Origin: Clostridiaceae bacterium BL-3
GTDB taxonomy: Bacteria; Bacillota; Clostridia; Clostridiales; Clostridiaceae
Direction of reading: 5' to 3'
Assembly (NCBI GenBank): GCA_902809985.1
Contig: CADDXC010000001.1
Coordinates: 2,976,001-3,040,000, forward strand
DNA length: 64,000 nucleotides
The position numbers and the translations under genes were made by a program. Positions 46,453 to 56,314 of the stretch are shown here, piece by piece. Each line of letters begins with the position of its first letter. Position 1 is the first letter of the stretch. The notes under the pieces are model-generated. The model ran no database searches. It worked only from the letters and a program-made list of their open reading frames with translations, and was not told the origin of the DNA.

Positions 46453-47298
46453 CTATTCTATAAATTTTCCAATGCATCTAAATTTATTATACCTTTCTTC
46501 TAACAATTCCTTCCTAGAACGCTTTCTAAGTATACCTATTTCTTCTATAAACTGACCTTTTATAACTTTAGATATCTTTCTTACATCTTTCTGCGCTCCA
46601 CCTACAGGTTCTTTTAATACTTTATCTATTATACCATATTTTTTTAAATCTTGAGCTGTGATTTTCATAACCGCTGCTGCCTCTTTAGCTCTGGAGGCAT
46701 CCTTCCAAAGTATACCTGCAAATCCCTCTGGAGATAAAACAGAATATATGGAATTTTCCAGCATCCACACCGAATCTGCCACGGCAAAAGCCAAAGCCCC
46801 TCCACTGCCACCTTCTCCTATTATTAAGGATATTATAGGCACTTTCAGATTAAATATATCCATCAGATTTCTTGCTATGGCTTCTCCCTGTCCCCTTTCT
46901 TCTGCTTCCATTCCACAAAAAGCTCCGGGAGTATCTACAAAACATATAATAGGTCTATCAAATTTATCCGCTTGCTTCATGAGTCTTAAACCTTTCCTAT
47001 ATCCCTCAGGATTTGGCATACCAAAATTCCTCTTAATATTCTCTTCAGTATTTCTACCCTTTTGCTGGGCTACTACAGTTACAGGTTCTCCATCCAAAAG
47101 TGCAATACCTCCAACTACGGAGAGATCATCTCCGAAATATCTGTCACCATGAAGTTCCATAAAAGAATCAAATACATTTTTTATATAATCTAAAGAAGTT
47201 GGTCTTTCCAACATCCTAGCTAAAGTCACCCTTCTCCATGCATCCTTAACATCAAGCTTCCTATTCAAAATTTTTTGAACCCTTCCCAATTTTTCCAT
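46453..47298 (-). CDS. accA: acetyl-CoA carboxylase carboxyltransferase alpha subunit
   Basis: 281 aa, shorter than E. coli AccA (319) as in many Firmicutes. Crotonase-like carboxyltransferase with [19 protein letters not shown] and [10 protein letters not shown]. Works with AccD to carboxylate acetyl-CoA from biotin-carrier AccB. ATG 47298 with GGAAG upstream. Last acc gene of the operon. Confidence 0.96.
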   Translation of the reverse strand: MEKLGRVQKILNRKLDVKDAWRRVTLARMLERPTSLDYIKNVFDSFMELHGDRYFGDDLSVVGGIALLDGEPVTVVAQQKGRNTEENIKRNFGMPNPEGYRKGLRLMKQADKFDRPIICFVDTPGAFCGMEAEERGQGEAIARNLMDIFNLKVPIISLIIGEGGSGGALAFAVADSVWMLENSIYSVLSPEGFAGILWKDASRAKEAAAVMKITAQDLKKYGIIDKVLKEPVGGAQKDVRKISKVIKGQFIEEIGILRKRSRKELLEERYNKFRCIGKFIE

Positions 47299-47347
47299 AC
47301 GAGAGCTTCCTTTCCTTTAGAAAATTTACATAAAAAATTTTAAAATA

Positions 47348-48223
47348 TTACCTATTTCTGCTGTGAATCGACAGTATCTTTCCCAGAGTTCCTTTTAAAT
47401 CTTCTCTTGAAACTATACTGTCTATAAAACCATGCTGCAATAGAAATTCAGAGCTTTGAAATCCCTCGGGAAGTTTTTGTTTTATAGTCTGCTCTATTAC
47501 TCTTTTTCCGGCAAATCCCACAAGTGCACCAGGTTCAGCTAATATTATATCTCCAAGCATGGCAAAACTAGCTGTGACTCCACCTGTAGTTGGATCCGTA
47601 AGTACAGGTATATAAAGGAGGCCATTTGCATTCAGTCTGGAAATGGCTCCACTTATCTTGGCCATTTGCATAAGCGAAAAAATACCTTCCTGCATTCTCG
47701 CTCCTCCGGAAGCTGTAAAAATAATCAATGGAAATTTTAGCTTTATGGCTCTTTCCACTGCCCTGGTTATTTTTTCTCCTACTACAGAACCCATACTTCC
47801 CATCATAAAATTACTGTCCATTACACATATAACCGATGGTTCTTTAAATATAGTACATTGTCCCGTTATTACTGCCTCCGCCATATTAGTCTTTTTCTGC
47901 ATATTTTTAATTTTATCCCTATACCCCTTAAATTCTATGGGATTAGCTGAAGTCATATTTTTATCAAATTCATAAAAGCTCTCCCTATCGGCTATAAGAT
48001 CAATTCTTTCTCTTGCATTTATTCTAAAATGGTGATTGCAATATTGACATATACTATAATTGTTCTTTAAATCCTTTCTATACAATATTTTACCGCAGTT
48101 ACCGCATTTTACCCAAGCACCGCTTGGTATACTTGGTCTTTTACTTAAGCTATTATCAATATTACTTAGAGCCTTCTGACTTACTGTAATATACTTTGTT
48201 TTTTTAAATAATTTATCCAACAA
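47348..48223 (-). CDS. accD: acetyl-CoA carboxylase carboxyltransferase beta subunit
   Basis: 291 aa. N-terminal zinc ribbon with four Cys (KCGNCGK ... CQYCNHHF), then the carboxyltransferase core ([23 protein letters not shown]). TTG start 48223 with GAGGTG 7 nt upstream. Between accA and accC. Confidence 0.96.
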   Translation of the reverse strand: MLDKLFKKTKYITVSQKALSNIDNSLSKRPSIPSGAWVKCGNCGKILYRKDLKNNYSICQYCNHHFRINARERIDLIADRESFYEFDKNMTSANPIEFKGYRDKIKNMQKKTNMAEAVITGQCTIFKEPSVICVMDSNFMMGSMGSVVGEKITRAVERAIKLKFPLIIFTASGGARMQEGIFSLMQMAKISGAISRLNANGLLYIPVLTDPTTGGVTASFAMLGDIILAEPGALVGFAGKRVIEQTIKQKLPEGFQSSEFLLQHGFIDSIVSREDLKGTLGKILSIHSRNR

Positions 48224-48302
48224 AATCTATCACCTCTTTTATTGAGTTGGTTGCTTAACTTAATTACCAGCTAACTTTATTGCATAAAACAAAAATATGG
48301 CT

Positions 48303-49646
48303 CTAACCTGTCAAATTATTTTCTATAAATTTTGTATCATAAATTCCTTTCACAAAATCATCACTATTTATGATTTTAAATTGGAAATCTATATTGGTAT
48401 CAACCCCTTCTATAATAAATTCTCCCAGAGCTCTTTTCATTTTACATATAGCCTCTTCTCTATTTTTACCATATACAATTAGCTTTGCTATCATAGAATC
48501 GTAATAAGGAGGAATATCATATCCCGAATAAACTGCACTGTCAACTCTCACATTAAAACCACCTGGTACGTATAGATCTTTTATCTTCCCCGGTGAGGGT
48601 ATAAATCCCTTTTGCACATTCTCCGCATTTATTCTGCATTCTATAGAATGTCCGTGAATCTTTACATCATTTTGGCAAAAATCAAGTTTTTCTCCAGCTG
48701 CAATTTTTATCTGCTCCTTTACCAGATCTATTCCCGTTACCATTTCAGTTATGCCATGTTCTACTTGAATACGGGTGTTCATTTCCATAAAATAATAATT
48801 ATTATTTTTATCTAAAAGGAACTCTACCGTTCCCGCATTAGTATAATGCACTGCTTTAGCAGCTTTTACCGCCGTTTCCCCCATAGATCTTCTAAGTTCT
48901 TCTGTAACAACTTTACTGGGCGTTTCCTCCAGCACTTTCTGATTTCTCCTCTGCATGGAACAATCTCTTTCTCCCAGGTAAACCGTATTCCCAAAATTAT
49001 CTGCAAGTATCTGAATTTCTATATGTTTTGGTCTTTCTATAAATTTTTCTAGATATATGGTGTCATCACCAAAAGCATTTTTAGCTTCTAGCTTGGCATT
49101 TTCATAATTTTTTATAAGTTGAGCCTCCGCATATACAACTCGTATACCTCTTCCACCGCCCCCTGCTGAAGCCTTTATCATAACAGGATACTTTATCCTC
49201 CTGGCTACCTCCAGAAGTTCCTCGCCTGAAGTAACAGCTCCCTCTGATCCCGGCACAGTCGGAACACCGTTCCTATTCATTATATACCTGGCATTGGATT
49301 TATTACCCATACTTTCAATACACTCAGGAGAAGGCCCTATAAAAGTTATATTACACTCTCTACATATACTGGCAAATTTACTATTTTCAGATAAGAATCC
49401 AAATCCAGGATGAATAGCCTGAGCACCAGATAAAACTGTTGCGCTTATTATATTTTGCACATTTAGATAGCTTTCTCTAGGAGAAGCAGGTCCTATACAA
49501 ATAGCTTCATCTGCCAACTGGGTATGTAGTGCCTCTCTATCGGCCTCAGAATATACAGCCACAGTTTCTATTCCCATTTCTCTACAGGCTCTAATTATCC
49601 TAACTGCTATTTCTCCCCTGTTTGCAATTAAAATCTTACTAAACAT
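48303..49646 (-). CDS. accC: biotin carboxylase
   Basis: 447 aa. ATP-grasp enzyme carboxylating the biotin on AccB. N-terminal ILIANRGEIAVRIIRACREMGI, glycine loop GGGGRGI, EMNTRIQVEH catalytic region. ATG 49646; AGGAG lies 14 nt upstream, rather far, suggesting coupling to fabZ 24 nt upstream. Confidence 0.97.
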   Translation of the reverse strand: MFSKILIANRGEIAVRIIRACREMGIETVAVYSEADREALHTQLADEAICIGPASPRESYLNVQNIISATVLSGAQAIHPGFGFLSENSKFASICRECNITFIGPSPECIESMGNKSNARYIMNRNGVPTVPGSEGAVTSGEELLEVARRIKYPVMIKASAGGGGRGIRVVYAEAQLIKNYENAKLEAKNAFGDDTIYLEKFIERPKHIEIQILADNFGNTVYLGERDCSMQRRNQKVLEETPSKVVTEELRRSMGETAVKAAKAVHYTNAGTVEFLLDKNNNYYFMEMNTRIQVEHGITEMVTGIDLVKEQIKIAAGEKLDFCQNDVKIHGHSIECRINAENVQKGFIPSPGKIKDLYVPGGFNVRVDSAVYSGYDIPPYYDSMIAKLIVYGKNREEAICKMKRALGEFIIEGVDTNIDFQFKIINSDDFVKGIYDTKFIENNLTG

Positions 49647-49670
49647 TTTTTAAAACTCAACTCCTGACAA

Positions 49671-50126
49671 TTAGTTTTTGTCTCCTATCATAAAAATTAA
49701 TTCCGCTTCTGCAGCTTTCCTATCTTGAACATATGCTGTTGCTTTTCCCATTCCAGCAGGGCCCTTGATTTTTATAATTTCAACTTCTAGTTTAAGTATA
49801 TCCCCAGGAACTACTTTTTTCCTAAATTTTGCCTTATTTATTCCTCCAAAAAAAGCTATTTTATTCTTAAATTCTTTTTTACTCAGTATAGCTACAGCAC
49901 CAGCCTGGGCCAGAGCCTCTATTATGAGTACCCCCGGCATTATAGGTTCTTCTGGAAAATGCCCCGGAAAAAAATACTCATTTCCAGTGACATTTTTATA
50001 AGCTGTGACCTTTTTACCCGGCTCCATATAAGTAACTTTATCTATTAGTAAAAATGGATATCTATGCGGTATAATTTCCTTTATTTCTTTTAAACCAAAA
50101 TTTACATTAAACCTGTCTTCGTCCAT
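49671..50126 (-). CDS. fabZ: 3-hydroxyacyl-ACP dehydratase FabZ
   Basis: 151-aa hot-dog dehydratase: [12 protein letters not shown], the catalytic helix [11 protein letters not shown] (His56) and IIEALAQ (Glu70). I chose ATG 50126 (AGGAAAG 5-8 nt upstream); ATG 50141 five codons earlier is possible. No fabA, fabM or other isomerase gene is seen in the operon, so the route to unsaturated fatty acids is elsewhere. Confidence 0.95.
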   Translation of the reverse strand: MDEDRFNVNFGLKEIKEIIPHRYPFLLIDKVTYMEPGKKVTAYKNVTGNEYFFPGHFPEEPIMPGVLIIEALAQAGAVAILSKKEFKNKIAFFGGINKAKFRKKVVPGDILKLEVEIIKIKGPAGMGKATAYVQDRKAAEAELIFMIGDKN

Positions 50127-50178
50127 ATATCTTTCCTCCATTCCATAGATCTTCCAATACTAGAGTCTGTAATCAACT

Positions 50179-50694
50179 TCAGTTATCGGTCTTTATTTTA
50201 AACAAGGGCTGCCCATATTCCACCATTTGCTCATTTTTAGCTAAAATCTCCACCACTTCTCCATCTATTTCACTTTGAATATCATTCATAAGTTTCATGG
50301 CCTCTATGACACATAGAGTATCCCCCTTTTTTACCTTACTTCCTACATTTACAAAAGCAGGTTTCTCTGGATCTGGGGAGCTATAAAAAGTACCTACAAT
50401 AGGTGATGTAACTTCCTTTATATTATCTTCTTCTTCATTATTATTTTTTTCTTTCTTATCTGATTCAAGCTTATTTACTGTATCGCCCTCTTCCTCTTCA
50501 CATTTATTTTCACATTTTCCCGCTGCAATACTGTCTTCACGTTCATTTTCTTTTACAATATTTATCTGCTTTATATTTCCCTTTTCTCCCTTTTTTTTCA
50601 TTATTATAGATATATCCTGCCAATTAATTTCTAAATAACCAAGCTTTGAGTTATCCATAACCTTTATCATATTTTCAATTGCTTCAAAATCCAT
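50179..50694 (-). CDS. accB: biotin carboxyl carrier protein
   Basis: 171 aa. C-terminal biotinyl domain with [10 protein letters not shown] (Lys134 biotinylated). A long Glu/Lys/Asn-rich linker (about 50-95) joins it to the N-terminal helix. ATG 50694 directly after the fabF stop (1 nt), GGAGTG 6 nt upstream; GTG 50703 is inside the ribosome site. Confidence 0.95.
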   Translation of the reverse strand: MDFEAIENMIKVMDNSKLGYLEINWQDISIIMKKKGEKGNIKQINIVKENEREDSIAAGKCENKCEEEEGDTVNKLESDKKEKNNNEEEDNIKEVTSPIVGTFYSSPDPEKPAFVNVGSKVKKGDTLCVIEAMKLMNDIQSEIDGEVVEILAKNEQMVEYGQPLFKIKTDN

Positions 50695-50695
50695 A

Positions 50696-51934
50696 TTATT
50701 CACTCCACTTTTTTAATAAAATAACTGCATTATGTCCCCCAAACCCAAAAGAATTAGACATAGCATACTTAACTTCTAAATTTCTACCTTTATTAGGCAC
50801 ATAATCAAGATCACATTCTTCATCTTTTTCTCTATAACCTATAGTAGGTGGAACATAATTATCCTCTATGGATTTAGCACATATTATGGCTTCTATTGCC
50901 CCTGCTGCTCCCAGAAGATGTCCTGTCATTGATTTCGTGGAGCTTACAGGAATTTCTTTTGCATAATCTTCAAATACTTTCTTTATAGCCCTGGTTTCGG
51001 ATTTATCATTGCTCACAGTGCCTGTTCCATGGGCATTTATATAGGAAACCTCTCTTTTGTCTATTCCTGCTTCCTCTATTGCCATCTTCATAGCTCTTGC
51101 TGCTCCTTCTCCATCCGGAGCTACAGCTGTTATGTGGTAAGCATCGCAGGTAGAGCCATACCCAACTATTTGAGAGTAAATATGTGCATTTCTACTTTTT
51201 GCATGCTCTAATGACTCCAATACAACAATACCTGAGCCTTCCCCCATGACAAAACCCCCTCTTTCCCTGTCAAATGGAATAGAAGCCCTTTTAGGATCAT
51301 TACTTCTGCTCAATGCAGTTAATGATATGAATCCCGATATAGAAAGAGGTGTTATAGAAGCCTCTGCTCCTCCTGCAATCATTATATCGGCCCTTCCATC
51401 TTCAATGATCTTGTAGGCCTCTCCAATGGCATTAGTACCTGTAGCACAAGCTGATACTACCGTAGTACATATACCTTTGGCTCCAAATTTTATAGCTATA
51501 TTCCCTGCTGCCATGTTCCCTATGATCATAGGTATAAATAGCGGCCTTATTCTGTTAGGCCCTTTTTCCACAAGGATGCTGTGCTCTTCCTCTATTGTCC
51601 CTATGCCTCCAATACCGGAACCTACTAATACTCCAAACCTGTATCTATCTATGGCATCTAAATCAAGACCTGAATCTTCTACTGCCTCTTCTGCAGAAAC
51701 CAGGGCAAATTGTGAGAACCTATCAAGTCTTCTAGCCTCTCTCCTTCCTAGGCTTTTATTAGCATCAAAGTTTTTTACTTCAGCTGCTAATTTTGATTTG
51801 AAATTCTCCGTATCAAATGCTTTGATAAAATCTATTCCACAAACCCCGTCTTTTATATTATTCCAAAAAGTTTTAACATCATTTCCCACTGGCGTAACTG
51901 CTCCCAATCCTGTAATTACAACTTCTCTTTTCAT
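50696..51934 (-). CDS. fabF: 3-oxoacyl-ACP synthase II
   Basis: 412-aa condensing enzyme. Cys163 in [13 protein letters not shown], His in NAHGTGT and His in GHLLGAAGA form the Cys-His-His triad. ATG 51934 with AGGTG; an upstream GTG is within that site. Follows fabG by 24 nt. Confidence 0.97.
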   Translation of the reverse strand: MKREVVITGLGAVTPVGNDVKTFWNNIKDGVCGIDFIKAFDTENFKSKLAAEVKNFDANKSLGRREARRLDRFSQFALVSAEEAVEDSGLDLDAIDRYRFGVLVGSGIGGIGTIEEEHSILVEKGPNRIRPLFIPMIIGNMAAGNIAIKFGAKGICTTVVSACATGTNAIGEAYKIIEDGRADIMIAGGAEASITPLSISGFISLTALSRSNDPKRASIPFDRERGGFVMGEGSGIVVLESLEHAKSRNAHIYSQIVGYGSTCDAYHITAVAPDGEGAARAMKMAIEEAGIDKREVSYINAHGTGTVSNDKSETRAIKKVFEDYAKEIPVSSTKSMTGHLLGAAGAIEAIICAKSIEDNYVPPTIGYREKDEECDLDYVPNKGRNLEVKYAMSNSFGFGGHNAVILLKKWSE

Positions 51935-51958
51935 AAATATCACCTGACCTTTAAAAAT

Positions 51959-52705
51959 TTACATTACCATTCCGCCATCTATATTTATTACCTGACCCGT
52001 TATATAGTCTGAATCAGATGATGCCAAGAAAGATACCACATTTGCTACATCATAGACAGTCCCAAACCTTTTCAACGGTATAGTACGCAGCGTATTTTCT
52101 CTTATTTTTTCTGATAAGCTGTTTGTCATATCCGTTTTTATAAAACCTGGAGCCACTGCATTTACATTTATTCCTCTTGATGCCAATTCCCTAGCCGTAG
52201 ACTTGGTAATCCCTATTATTCCAGCTTTTGCGGCCGAATAATTCACTTGACCTGCATTACCGGTTATACCTACTACTGAAGATATATTTATTATTTTCCC
52301 GCTTCGCTGTTTAAGCATAACAGGGCTTACATGCCTTATACAATTAAAAGTGCCCTTTAAATTTACTTCTATTACCTTATCAAAGTCATTTTCTTTCATC
52401 CTCAAAAGCAGTCCATCCCGGGTTATCCCCGCATTATTTACGAGGACATCTACTCTTTTAAAAACCTCTACTGCCCTCTTTATAATATTTTTAGCTTCCT
52501 CAAATATGCTTACATCCCCCTGTACAGCAATCACTTTACAGCCCTTATTTTCAATTTCATCCATCAGTTCTTTTACATTAGCTGAACTACTTCTGTAATT
52601 AATCGCTATGTCAAATCCATCTTCTGCCAACCTAAGTGCAATAGCCCTTCCAATACCTTTCGCTGCCCCTGTAATTATCGCTACATTTTTACTGGCAATA
52701 TCCAT
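51959..52705 (-). CDS. fabG: 3-oxoacyl-ACP reductase FabG
   Basis: 248-aa SDR: TGAAKGIGRAIA cofactor loop, NNAGITRDGLL, and the catalytic ISSVVGITGNAGQVNYSAAK (Ser, Tyr, Lys). NADPH-dependent reduction of 3-oxoacyl-ACP. ATG 52705 with AGGAG. Ten nt after fabD. Confidence 0.97.
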   Translation of the reverse strand: MDIASKNVAIITGAAKGIGRAIALRLAEDGFDIAINYRSSSANVKELMDEIENKGCKVIAVQGDVSIFEEAKNIIKRAVEVFKRVDVLVNNAGITRDGLLLRMKENDFDKVIEVNLKGTFNCIRHVSPVMLKQRSGKIINISSVVGITGNAGQVNYSAAKAGIIGITKSTARELASRGINVNAVAPGFIKTDMTNSLSEKIRENTLRTIPLKRFGTVYDVANVVSFLASSDSDYITGQVINIDGGMVM

Positions 52706-52715
52706 TTCATTTCTC

Positions 52716-53654
52716 CTATCTATTCTTTAATATTTGTACTGCATTATTTAAAGAATCCATATCTTGAACATTCAATAAGGTAACTTTCCTATCTATCTTT
52801 TTTACAAATCCACTCAATACTTTCCCGGGTCCTATCTCCACAAAAGTATCAGCTCCCACTTTAAGCATGGTATTTATACACTTTTCAAAAAGAACTGTGC
52901 TCATAACCTGTTTTTTCAGCAGTGCTTTCACATCCTTGGAGCTTTTAATAATTTCCCCTGTAACATTTGTCACTACAGGAATAGAAAATCTCCCTATATT
53001 AAATTTATTTAATTCCAACTCTAGTTTTTCTGCTGCCGGTTTTAACATAGATGTATGAAAAGGTGCACTTACCGAAAGTTTCACTACCCTGCGAGCACCT
53101 TTTTCTTTCAAATGCTGACAGGCAGCTTCAACTGCTTTTATCTCCCCTCCAATTACTACCTGTCCAGGGCAGTTTATATTAGAGGGTTCAACTATACCCA
53201 CAGTCTCGCAATCCCTGCAGACATTCTCTATTGTCAGGTAATCCAATCCCATGACAGCAGCCATAGTTCCAACACCTTCAGGCACTGCCTCTTGCATGTA
53301 TTTTCCCCTTTTTTTCACTAAAGCAACCGCTTTCTTAAACTCCATGGAGCCACTGCATACAAGTGCAGAGTATTCCCCTAAACTCAATCCTGCCGCAATA
53401 TCAGCCTTTATATCAAAACTTTCAAGAGCTCTTAATGCAGCTATACTGGTAGTTAAGATTGCCGGCTGAGTATTTTCAGTTTTATCCAATTCTTCTTGTG
53501 GTCCTTCAAAACACATTTCGCTTATGGGAAACCCCACTGCTTCGTCTGCCTCCTGAAACACTTTTCTAGAAACTTCTATATTATCTGCAAGATCCCTTCC
53601 CATACCTGTATATTGGGCTCCTTGACCCGAAAATAAAAAAGCTATCTTACCCAT
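52716..53654 (-). CDS. fabD: malonyl-CoA:ACP transacylase
   Basis: 312 aa. FLFSGQGAQYTGMG and GLSLGEYSAL with the nucleophile Ser91; His in SAPFHTSML. Start ATG 53654 lies inside the end of fabK (13-nt overlap) with GGAGGT in fabK coding DNA, so translation is coupled. Confidence 0.96.
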   Translation of the reverse strand: MGKIAFLFSGQGAQYTGMGRDLADNIEVSRKVFQEADEAVGFPISEMCFEGPQEELDKTENTQPAILTTSIAALRALESFDIKADIAAGLSLGEYSALVCSGSMEFKKAVALVKKRGKYMQEAVPEGVGTMAAVMGLDYLTIENVCRDCETVGIVEPSNINCPGQVVIGGEIKAVEAACQHLKEKGARRVVKLSVSAPFHTSMLKPAAEKLELELNKFNIGRFSIPVVTNVTGEIIKSSKDVKALLKKQVMSTVLFEKCINTMLKVGADTFVEIGPGKVLSGFVKKIDRKVTLLNVQDMDSLNNAVQILKNR

Positions 53655-54601
53655 AATCTACCTCCAAATATATTTTTTACATCTTTAATATCATTTTCTG
53701 CCTGTCTGAGCATTTCCTCTATTATTTCGCTGCAGCTCTGCTCTTTGCAAACAAGGCCTGCTATCTGTCCTGCCATAACAGAACCATTATCTACATCACC
53801 CTCGCGAGCTGCCCTGGACAAGGCTCCTTTACCAAGCTTTTCATATTCCTCTAAATCAGCTCCACTTTTCTCCAAGAGCTGAAATTTTCTCACTAATTTG
53901 TTTCTAATAACACGTACTGGATGCCCTGTAGCTCGGGCTGTAACTTGTGTATCGATATCTCTGGCATTTAATACTCTGTTTTTATAATTCTGATGAACCG
54001 TACACTCCTTTGCTACCAAAAATCTAGTTCCAAGCTGAATCCCTTGCGCCCCCAGCATAAAAGCTGCTGCCATTCCTCTTCCGTCTCCTATTCCCCCTGC
54101 GGCAATTACAGGTATATTCACGGCATCAACCACCTGAGGAACTAACGACATAGTAGTCAGTTCTCCTATATGCCCCCCTGACTCGCAGCCTTCTGCTATG
54201 ACAGCATCCACTCCTGCTTTTTCCATTCTTTTGGCCAGCGCCACAGATGCCACCACTGGAATAACCTTTATATTGTACTTCTTCCACATATCTATATACT
54301 TTCCTGGATTGCCGGCTCCGGTGGTCACAACTCTAACACCTTCTTCACATGCCATTTTAGCTACCTCTTCTGCAGACTCTGACAAGAGCATTATGTTTAC
54401 ACCAAAGGGTTTATCTGTAAGCTTCTTTGCCTGTCTAATCTCATTTCTCACCCATTCAATAGGTGCATTCCCTGTTATTATTCCAAGCCCCCCTGCATTA
54501 GATACTGCTGCTGCCAAAGAGCTATCTGCAATCCATGCCATTCCTCCTTGAATAATCGGATATTTTACTCCTATTATATCGGGGAATACATAATCAATCA
54601 T
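53642..54601 (-). CDS. fabK: enoyl-ACP reductase II (FMN, FabK)
   Basis: 319 aa FMN-dependent enoyl reductase: YPIIQGGMAWIAD, GGLGIITGNAP, CESGGHIGE, AAGGIGDGRGMAAAFMLGA. Completes the elongation cycle, and the triclosan target FabI is absent, consistent with FabK organisms. Starts 8 nt within the end of acpP (ATG inside CTCATGATTGA) and overlaps fabD. Confidence 0.95.
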   Translation of the reverse strand: MIDYVFPDIIGVKYPIIQGGMAWIADSSLAAAVSNAGGLGIITGNAPIEWVRNEIRQAKKLTDKPFGVNIMLLSESAEEVAKMACEEGVRVVTTGAGNPGKYIDMWKKYNIKVIPVVASVALAKRMEKAGVDAVIAEGCESGGHIGELTTMSLVPQVVDAVNIPVIAAGGIGDGRGMAAAFMLGAQGIQLGTRFLVAKECTVHQNYKNRVLNARDIDTQVTARATGHPVRVIRNKLVRKFQLLEKSGADLEEYEKLGKGALSRAAREGDVDNGSVMAGQIAGLVCKEQSCSEIIEEMLRQAENDIKDVKNIFGGRLWVR

Positions 54602-54836
54602 GAGTATTTCCTCCTGTTCTAATTTTGTCTTTTACGATCTCTACTAGATCTCCTATGGTTTTTATATCCTCCACATCTTCTATTTCAACTTGAAATTCTT
54701 CTTCTACTTCAATTATTATTTGAAATAATTCCAATGAATCTATGCCCAAATCTTCAAAAGAAGTTTTTACATCTATGTTCTCTTCTCCCAACTCAAGTTG
54801 ATCTGCTATTATTTTTTCTATTCTTTGAATTATCAT
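54594..54836 (-). CDS. acpP: acyl carrier protein
   Basis: 80 aa, acidic. Phosphopantetheine attachment Ser34 in GIDSLEL. ATG 54836 with GGAGG 6 nt upstream. Overlaps fabK by 8 nt, 27 nt after fabH. Confidence 0.96.
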   Translation of the reverse strand: MIIQRIEKIIADQLELGEENIDVKTSFEDLGIDSLELFQIIIEVEEEFQVEIEDVEDIKTIGDLVEIVKDKIRTGGNTHD

Positions 54837-54863
54837 TATTATCCTCCAAAATCCTCTATGAAT

Positions 54864-55841
54864 TTATAATACCTCAATCATAATTCCTCCATAGGTTAAT
54901 CCTCCTCCAAAGCCTATAATGAGAATTTTATCCCCTCTTTTTACTAAGCTTTTTTTATATACTTCATCTAAAGCTATCCCAATGCTGGCAGCCGACGTAT
55001 TACCGTAAAGATCCAGATTGGTATAAAATTTATTTGAGTTTATCCCTAATTTTTTAGCAGCACATTCTATTATTCTATAATTGGCCTGATGTGGAATTAT
55101 ATATTTGATTTCTTCTAGATCACAGTTTGATTCATCAGCCAGCTCCTGCACTAACTTTACCAGAACTTTCACTGCAAATTTAAATATCTCTTTTCCATCC
55201 ATGCTCACCGTACTTTTATTTAAGTACATTTCATTTCCGGATAAAAAATTATTTACCGGTACTGCCGGGCAGATTAATGCCCTTCCCTTGCTGCCATCCG
55301 AACCTGTTTTTATGGAGAGTATCCCCTCTTCTTCTCCCTTTCTTAAAACAACAGCTGAAGCACCATCTCCAAATAAGATGCAGGTATTTCTATCCTTCCA
55401 GTCAATTATCTTGGAAAGAGTTTCGGCTCCTATAACAAGTGCCGTATTAAACCTTCCTGTTCTTATAAACTGTGCAGCTGCATCTATTCCGTATATAAGC
55501 CCCGAACAAGCTGCTGATATATCAAAACAAGTTGCATTAACTGCCTTTATATTTTTTTGTACTATACAGGACGTTGATGGTATAAAATTATCTGGAGTAG
55601 CTGTAGCTAATATTATAAGTTCTATATCACTTACTTCTATTTTTGCAGATTTTATGGCATTTATTGCAGCCTTCGTAGCCATATCTGAAGTATCCTCTCC
55701 TTCTGATATCCTCCTCTGCTTTATCCCCGTTCTACTTATTATCCACTCATCACTCGTATCTACCGTATGACTCAACTCATTATTATCCACAATTTTAGAA
55801 GGTACATAACTTCCTGTACCTATAATTTCAACCTTATTCAT
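54864..55841 (-). CDS. fabH: 3-oxoacyl-ACP synthase III
   Basis: 325-aa initiating condensing enzyme: Cys112 in DISAACSGLIYG, His in IIPHQANYRI and Asn in YGNTSAAS. Start ATG 55841 overlaps fabT by 8 nt with AAGGAG upstream. Starts the chain from acetyl- or branched-chain CoA; specificity not inferred. Confidence 0.96.
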   Translation of the reverse strand: MNKVEIIGTGSYVPSKIVDNNELSHTVDTSDEWIISRTGIKQRRISEGEDTSDMATKAAINAIKSAKIEVSDIELIILATATPDNFIPSTSCIVQKNIKAVNATCFDISAACSGLIYGIDAAAQFIRTGRFNTALVIGAETLSKIIDWKDRNTCILFGDGASAVVLRKGEEEGILSIKTGSDGSKGRALICPAVPVNNFLSGNEMYLNKSTVSMDGKEIFKFAVKVLVKLVQELADESNCDLEEIKYIIPHQANYRIIECAAKKLGINSNKFYTNLDLYGNTSAASIGIALDEVYKKSLVKRGDKILIIGFGGGLTYGGIMIEVL

Positions 55842-56310
55842 TATTCTTCTCCTTCAATCCGGATTTAAGATTATATTTTGATCTAAAGAAATTATTTAGC
55901 TTTTCCAGTGATTCAACCAAAACTTTCTCTTCCTGCTCCGTCAATCCTCTTATGGTTTCCTTAACCATATCGGAGTGAAATTTTTGATGGACTCTAAAAG
56001 CCAGTTTTCCTTTTTTTGTCAATTTTATAAATACAATCCTTCTGTCATGCTCGCTGCGTTCCCTTATAACGTATTCTTTTTTTACCAGATGATTTATAGC
56101 CGTAGTTAAAGTGCTGAGGGTTATATCTAATTGACAGGCTACTTCTGTCATAGTTCTGGGTTTATACATACCTATAGCTTCTATGGTATGTACTTCTGTA
56201 ATAGATAGATCTTTAAATATGGAATATTGAAGAGATTTTTGTTCTATTGCTAAAATATCATTAAAAAGATCCACCAATAATTCATTTACAATATTTATAC
56301 CCTTGTTCAT
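55834..56310 (-). CDS. fabT: FabT-type MarR regulator of fatty acid synthesis
   Basis: 158-aa MarR protein, winged HTH at about 35-105 (MTEVACQLDITLSTLTTAINHLVKKEYVIRERSEHDRR). Placed second in the fab operon, after a nitronate monooxygenase-like gene and before fabH as in FabT-controlled Firmicutes. Two tandem FabT-box palindromes overlap the promoter of this operon (57434-57462), supporting autoregulation; acyl-ACP would be the corepressor by analogy. ATG 56310 with GGTG; a TTG immediately upstream is less likely. Confidence 0.88.
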   Translation of the reverse strand: MNKGINIVNELLVDLFNDILAIEQKSLQYSIFKDLSITEVHTIEAIGMYKPRTMTEVACQLDITLSTLTTAINHLVKKEYVIRERSEHDRRIVFIKLTKKGKLAFRVHQKFHSDMVKETIRGLTEQEEKVLVESLEKLNNFFRSKYNLKSGLKEKNNE

Positions 56311-56314
56311 CAAA

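Noticed and set aside
55105-55770. 221-codon frame opposite fabH
   Set aside because: Antisense shadow of a well-conserved gene. A similar case is 62846-63475 opposite ygfK.
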